Assembly (NCBI RefSeq): GCF_001425755.1
Contig: NZ_LMDH01000001.1
Coordinates: 523,308-587,307 of the forward strand
Length of the DNA stretch: 64,000 bases
From: Aeromicrobium sp. Root344
Lineage (GTDB): Bacteria; Actinomycetota; Actinomycetes; Propionibacteriales; Nocardioidaceae
Direction: 5' to 3'
Below the pieces are notes generated by a model that ran no database searches, was not told where the DNA came from, and saw only the letters and a list, made by a program, of their open reading frames with translations. Below, piece by piece: positions 60,678 to 64,000 of this stretch. The translations under genes were made by a program, and so were the position numbers. The stretch's first letter is position 1; the number at the start of each line of letters is the position of its first letter.

Positions 60678-61635
60678 GATCCGCGGCATCAACAAGTTCT
60701 TCGGCGACTTCGTCGCCCTGGAGGACATCAACCTCAGCATCCCCAGCGGACAGCTCACGGCCCTGCTCGGGCCGAGCGGTGGTGGCAAGTCGACGCTGCT
60801 GCGCATCATCGCGGGCCTCGAGTCCTCCGACAGCGGAACCGTCGAGATCGAGGGCGTCGACACCACCAACGTGCCGGCGCAGAAGCGCAACGTCGGCTTC
60901 GTGTTCCAGCACTACGCCGCGTTCAAGCACATGACCGTGGCCAAGAACATCGCGTTCGGACTCGAGATCCGCAAGCGCCCCAAGGACGAGGTCAAGGACC
61001 GCGTCCAGGAGCTGCTCAAGCTCGTCCACCTCGAGCAGTGGTCCGACCGGCTGCCGTCGCAGCTCTCGGGCGGCCAGCGACAGCGCATGGCGCTGGCCCG
61101 TGCGCTCGCGATCGAGCCCAGCGTGCTGCTGCTCGACGAGCCGTTCGGCGCGCTCGACGCCAAGGTCCGCAAGGAGCTCCGAGACTGGCTGCGGCGCCTG
61201 CACGACGAGGTGCACGTGACGACGGTCTTCGTGACGCACGACCAGGAGGAGGCGCTCGAGGTCTCCGACAGCCTCGTCGTGATCAACGAGGGCCGCATCG
61301 AGCAGATCGGCTCCCCCGACGACCTGTACGACCGGCCGGCCAGCGACTTCGTGCTGTCGTTCCTCGGCCCGGTCACCCGGCTCGGCGACCACCTCATCCG
61401 GCCCCACGACATCGAGATCTCGCGCTACGAGCAGGCGGCGACCGCGACCGGCCGGATCACGCGGTGGACGCGCGTCGGCTTCGAGATCCGCCTCGAGGTG
61501 ACCCCCGACGACAAGCTCCACCCCGACCCGATCCAGGTCGTGGTGACCCGCGCGGAGGCGACGGCGCTCGGCCTGCACGAGGGTGACCAGGTGTGGCTGC
61601 GTCCGCAGGCCGGCGTCGAGCCGGTCAGGGCCTGA
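60667..61635 (+). CDS. cysA: Sulfate/thiosulfate ABC importer, ATPase
   Basis: A 322-residue ABC ATPase. Walker [14 protein letters not shown], signature [15 protein letters not shown], Walker [18 protein letters not shown]-loop [12 protein letters not shown]. The C-terminal part (about 240-322) is a TOBE-like regulatory domain ([20 protein letters not shown]). Starts at ATG behind AAGGAG, inside the end of cysW. It powers sulfate import. Its end overlaps the convergent MFS gene by 11 bases. Confidence 0.93.
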   Translation: MGIEIRGINKFFGDFVALEDINLSIPSGQLTALLGPSGGGKSTLLRIIAGLESSDSGTVEIEGVDTTNVPAQKRNVGFVFQHYAAFKHMTVAKNIAFGLEIRKRPKDEVKDRVQELLKLVHLEQWSDRLPSQLSGGQRQRMALARALAIEPSVLLLDEPFGALDAKVRKELRDWLRRLHDEVHVTTVFVTHDQEEALEVSDSLVVINEGRIEQIGSPDDLYDRPASDFVLSFLGPVTRLGDHLIRPHDIEISRYEQAATATGRITRWTRVGFEIRLEVTPDDKLHPDPIQVVVTRAEATALGLHEGDQVWLRPQAGVEPVRA

Positions 61636-62827
61636 CGGAGCGGCGCTGCGCCGCGACGCCGACGGCGAAGATCGCGACACCGGCGATCGCGAGCCCGGCT
61701 CCGACGAGGCTCGACGCCCGATAGCCGTAGCCCGCGGCGATCGCGACGGACCCGAGCCAGGCGCCCAGGCCGTTCGCGATGTTGAGCGCCGAGTGGTTGA
61801 GCGCGGCACCGAGCATCTGCGCATCACCGGCGGCATGCATCAGGCGTACCTGCAGGTTGATCGCGACGATCGAGCTGATCATCGCCACCGTGAAGACGAG
61901 GATCATCGCCGGCAGGACGTGGGGCGCCGCGAAGAAGAACGCGACCAGGGCGACCGCCGTGGCCACGAAGCCGTAGAGGATCGAGCGCTCGACGTTCCAG
62001 TCCGCGAGGACACCGGCAGCCCATGAGCCGAGGACCGAGCCGACGCCGAACGCCAGGGCGAACCACGGGATCCACGACTCGGACTGGTCGGCGACCTTGG
62101 TGACCAGTGGTGCGATGTAGCTGTACATCGCGAACAGTCCGCCGAAGCCGACCATGCCGGCCGAGACCGCGTAGAGCACCTGCGGACGCTTGAGCGCGGC
62201 CAGCTCGCCGCGCAGCGAGGCGTCGGTGTTGGCCGGCGAGTGCGGCACGAAGGCGTAGATCATGAGCGCCGTGGCGATCGTGATGCCGAGGACGACCCAA
62301 TAGGCGCTGCGCCAGCCGAGGTGCTGGCCGAGAGCCGTGCTCGCCGGCACCCCGACGACGGTGGCGACCGACAGGCCGAGCATGACCGAGCTGACGGCCC
62401 GGCCCTTGTACTCCGGGCGTACGAGCGAGGCGGCGATGAGGGAGGCGACCCCGAAGTAGGCGCCGTGCGGCAGGCCGGCCACGAAGCGGGCGAGCATCAC
62501 GGGCAGATAGCCGCTGGCCATCGCGGTGATCGCATTGCCGACGCCGAGCGCCAGGATCAGGCCGATCGCCAGCTCCCGCTTGGGCAACCGGGCGCCGAGC
62601 GACACGATGATCGGGGCACCGACGACGACCCCGAAGGCGTACGCCGTGATGATGTGACCCGTCGTCGCGTTGGACCGGTGGATGCCGTCCGCGATCTCCT
62701 CGAGCAGGCCCATCGTCATGAACTCGGTCGTGCCGATCGCGAATCCGCCGAGGGCAAGCGCCAGCAGCGCCAGGGACACGTGCTTGGTGCGCGTCCTGGT
62801 CGCGGGCGTCGTCTCGAGGGTGCTCAC
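61625..62827 (-). CDS. MFS transporter, AraJ/DHA1-like
   Basis: A 400-residue transporter with about twelve spans. [23 protein letters not shown] and [30 protein letters not shown] are typical of the AraJ-like DHA1 exporters (arabinose or drug efflux). [19 protein letters not shown] follows in span 4. Starts at GTG 62827 or the preceding GTG 62830; GAGACT lies seven bases before the latter. The first start with family resemblance is well inside a longer open frame. The stop overlaps cysA by 11 bases. Substrate unknown. Confidence 0.9.
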   Translation of the reverse strand: MSTLETTPATRTRTKHVSLALLALALGGFAIGTTEFMTMGLLEEIADGIHRSNATTGHIITAYAFGVVVGAPIIVSLGARLPKRELAIGLILALGVGNAITAMASGYLPVMLARFVAGLPHGAYFGVASLIAASLVRPEYKGRAVSSVMLGLSVATVVGVPASTALGQHLGWRSAYWVVLGITIATALMIYAFVPHSPANTDASLRGELAALKRPQVLYAVSAGMVGFGGLFAMYSYIAPLVTKVADQSESWIPWFALAFGVGSVLGSWAAGVLADWNVERSILYGFVATAVALVAFFFAAPHVLPAMILVFTVAMISSIVAINLQVRLMHAAGDAQMLGAALNHSALNIANGLGAWLGSVAIAAGYGYRASSLVGAGLAIAGVAIFAVGVAAQRRSVRP

Positions 62828-62927
62828 CACAGGTACAAGTCTCCCAGCGGGTCCGGTTGTTCCACGAATCGAGACAGTGTGCGTCCCCTCACGCGCTTCT
62901 GTGGGCGGCGACTGCCACGCTGTCGGT

Positions 62928-64000
62928 ATGCGGGTGATCTCCGACGCCGAGCGGCGCGCACGTCTGGGCCGGCGCCACGCGCTCGCCGCCGAGCATCGCG
63001 CACAGACCGTGGTCGACGCGGCCCGCGCTGTCGTGGCCCTGCACGGCACCGACCCCGCCACGACGGTCCTGTCCGCCCTGGCTCGCACCCGCAAGGCGGC
63101 ACCGGCCGATGTCGAGCGAGCGCTCTACGACGACCGCAGCCTCGTGCGGGTGCTGTCGATGCGGCGCACGGTGTTCGCGGTCCCCCGCGAGGTCGCCCCT
63201 GTGTGCCTCGCCGGCGCCTCCGACATCGTCGCGACTGAGCAGCGCAGGCTGCTGGTCAAGGCGCTCGCCGAGGCCGGGATCGCCGGCGACCTCGACGACT
63301 GGGTCAACCGTGCCGAGCAGTCGGCGCTGGCGGCGATCGACGCGGCCGGCGAGGTCACCAGCACCGAGCTCTCGCAGGCGGATCCGCTCCTGGCCACCCG
63401 GGTCCAGCTCGGCAGCGGCAAGTTCGTGGCCACCCCCACCGTCGCCAGCCGACTCCTGACGCTGTTGTCGGCCGAGGGCAGCGTCGTCCGCACGCGACCG
63501 CGGGGCACCTGGACGTCGACGCAGTTCCGGTGGGCCACCATGGCGTCGTGGTGCGACCTCGGCGAACGACCCGATGCCGCCACCGCCGCGACGGAGCTGG
63601 CCCGGCTGTGGTTCGAGGCGTACGGTCCGGCGACGCTCGACGACCTGCAGTGGTGGACCGGCTGGACCAAGACCCGCACGCGCGCGGCCGTGGCGCCGCT
63701 CGAGACCGTCGAGGTCGCGCTCGACGGTCGGCCCGGCCTTGTCCTGGCCGGCGACGTCGAGCCGGTCGAGGCGCCCGATCCGTGGGTCGCCCTGCTGCCC
63801 GCCCTCGATCCCTCGGCGATGGGCTGGAAGCACCGCGACTTCGTGCTGGGCCCGCATCGCGAGCGCCTCTTCGACGTCAACGGCAACGCCGGTCCGACCG
63901 TGTGGGTCGACGGACGCATCGTCGGGGGCTGGGCCCAGCGTGACGACGGCGACGTGGTGTTCACGCTGTTGCAGGACATCGGCACGGAGTCGACCGCCGC
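62928..64000 (+). CDS. Winged-helix DNA-binding domain protein (HTH_42 type), 5' part
   Basis: At least 357 residues, running off the right edge without a stop. The pattern fits the HTH_42/winged-helix family that includes YcaQ/AlkX-type interstrand-crosslink DNA glycosylases: ARRALGRRH-like start (RRARLGRRHALAAEHRA), VVALHGTDPATTVLSALAR, RRTVFAVPREVAPV, LARLWFEAYGPATLDDLQWWTGW and LLPALDPSAMGWKHRDF, ending with GRIVGGWAQR. In relatives a DNA-repair role is shown for some members, but most actinobacterial ones are untested. ATG has CACGCT six bases upstream, close to the leaderless pattern. Confidence 0.85.
   Translation, partial: MRVISDAERRARLGRRHALAAEHRAQTVVDAARAVVALHGTDPATTVLSALARTRKAAPADVERALYDDRSLVRVLSMRRTVFAVPREVAPVCLAGASDIVATEQRRLLVKALAEAGIAGDLDDWVNRAEQSALAAIDAAGEVTSTELSQADPLLATRVQLGSGKFVATPTVASRLLTLLSAEGSVVRTRPRGTWTSTQFRWATMASWCDLGERPDAATAATELARLWFEAYGPATLDDLQWWTGWTKTRTRAAVAPLETVEVALDGRPGLVLAGDVEPVEAPDPWVALLPALDPSAMGWKHRDFVLGPHRERLFDVNGNAGPTVWVDGRIVGGWAQRDDGDVVFTLLQDIGTESTA

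Noticed and set aside
61583..62026. Plus-strand open frame overlapping the end of cysA
   Set aside because: Charged low-complexity antisense translation of the MFS gene; no family features.

Overview
The window is very GC-rich, with short intergenic gaps, many ATGA/GTGA/TTGA gene overlaps, GTG and TTG starts, and many genes whose -10 box lies six bases before the start codon (leaderless mRNAs). With a DUF222-HNH endonuclease, a HAIR-type box before lon, KorAB and two SdhCAB sets, it looks like the chromosome of an aerobic actinomycete, most likely Nocardioidaceae (Aeromicrobium/Nocardioides-like). The family is inferred from gene content only. I see no tRNA, rRNA, prophage, insertion sequence or CRISPR array, and no gene-free stretch above 300 bases.

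Layout. 1-2.8 kb: end of an HNH endonuclease gene, a membrane protein, and a divergent DUF1772/AraC pair. 2.8-9.0 kb: secreted ExeM-type nuclease and secreted 5'-nucleotidase with related C-terminal tails. 9.3-13.2 kb: deoC, a full aldehyde dehydrogenase, a catalytically dead half aldehyde dehydrogenase, and a uridine-kinase-like gene. 13.2-19.6 kb: ECF sigma factor with a membrane-anchored partner, DUF488, a fused 2-oxoacid dehydrogenase E1, a secreted duplicated-domain protein, a cupin. 19.7-25.1 kb: lon and korAB. 25.2-34.7 kb (minus strand): nucleoside ABC importer (bmp, ATPase, two permeases) followed by cdd, a cytochrome P450, deoA, maoC and add. 34.8-41.3 kb: M20 amidohydrolase, marR-MFS, a two-component system, two membrane proteins. 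41.3-49.3 kb: two complete succinate dehydrogenase operons and a divergent LysR regulator. 49.4-57.8 kb: lipoprotein, 2'-5' RNA ligase-like gene, trpS, galK, pheA, double GNAT, padR-MFS efflux, purU. 58-61.6 kb: sulfate/thiosulfate ABC importer. 61.6-64 kb: MFS transporter and the start of a winged-helix protein.

How it fits together. Genes spread over about 30 kb could take extracellular DNA to central metabolism: the ExeM nuclease cuts DNA, the 5'-nucleotidase frees nucleosides, the BMP-type ABC system imports them, Cdd, DeoA and Add process them, and DeoC splits deoxyribose 5-phosphate to glyceraldehyde 3-phosphate and acetaldehyde, which the adjacent aldehyde dehydrogenase pair could oxidise. 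A phosphopentomutase is not in the window. KorAB and the two succinate dehydrogenases are TCA-cycle steps.

The most notable regulatory signal is a LysR-type (T-N11-A) box found at the same distance, about 65 bases, upstream of both sdh operon start points, one copy lying between the second sdh operon and the lysR gene. This suggests that one regulator balances two respiratory complexes. Other candidates for follow-up are a split ALDH16-like enzyme, a P450 lacking the I-helix threonine inside a nucleoside-salvage operon, and a 48-base hairpin-containing element present twice.
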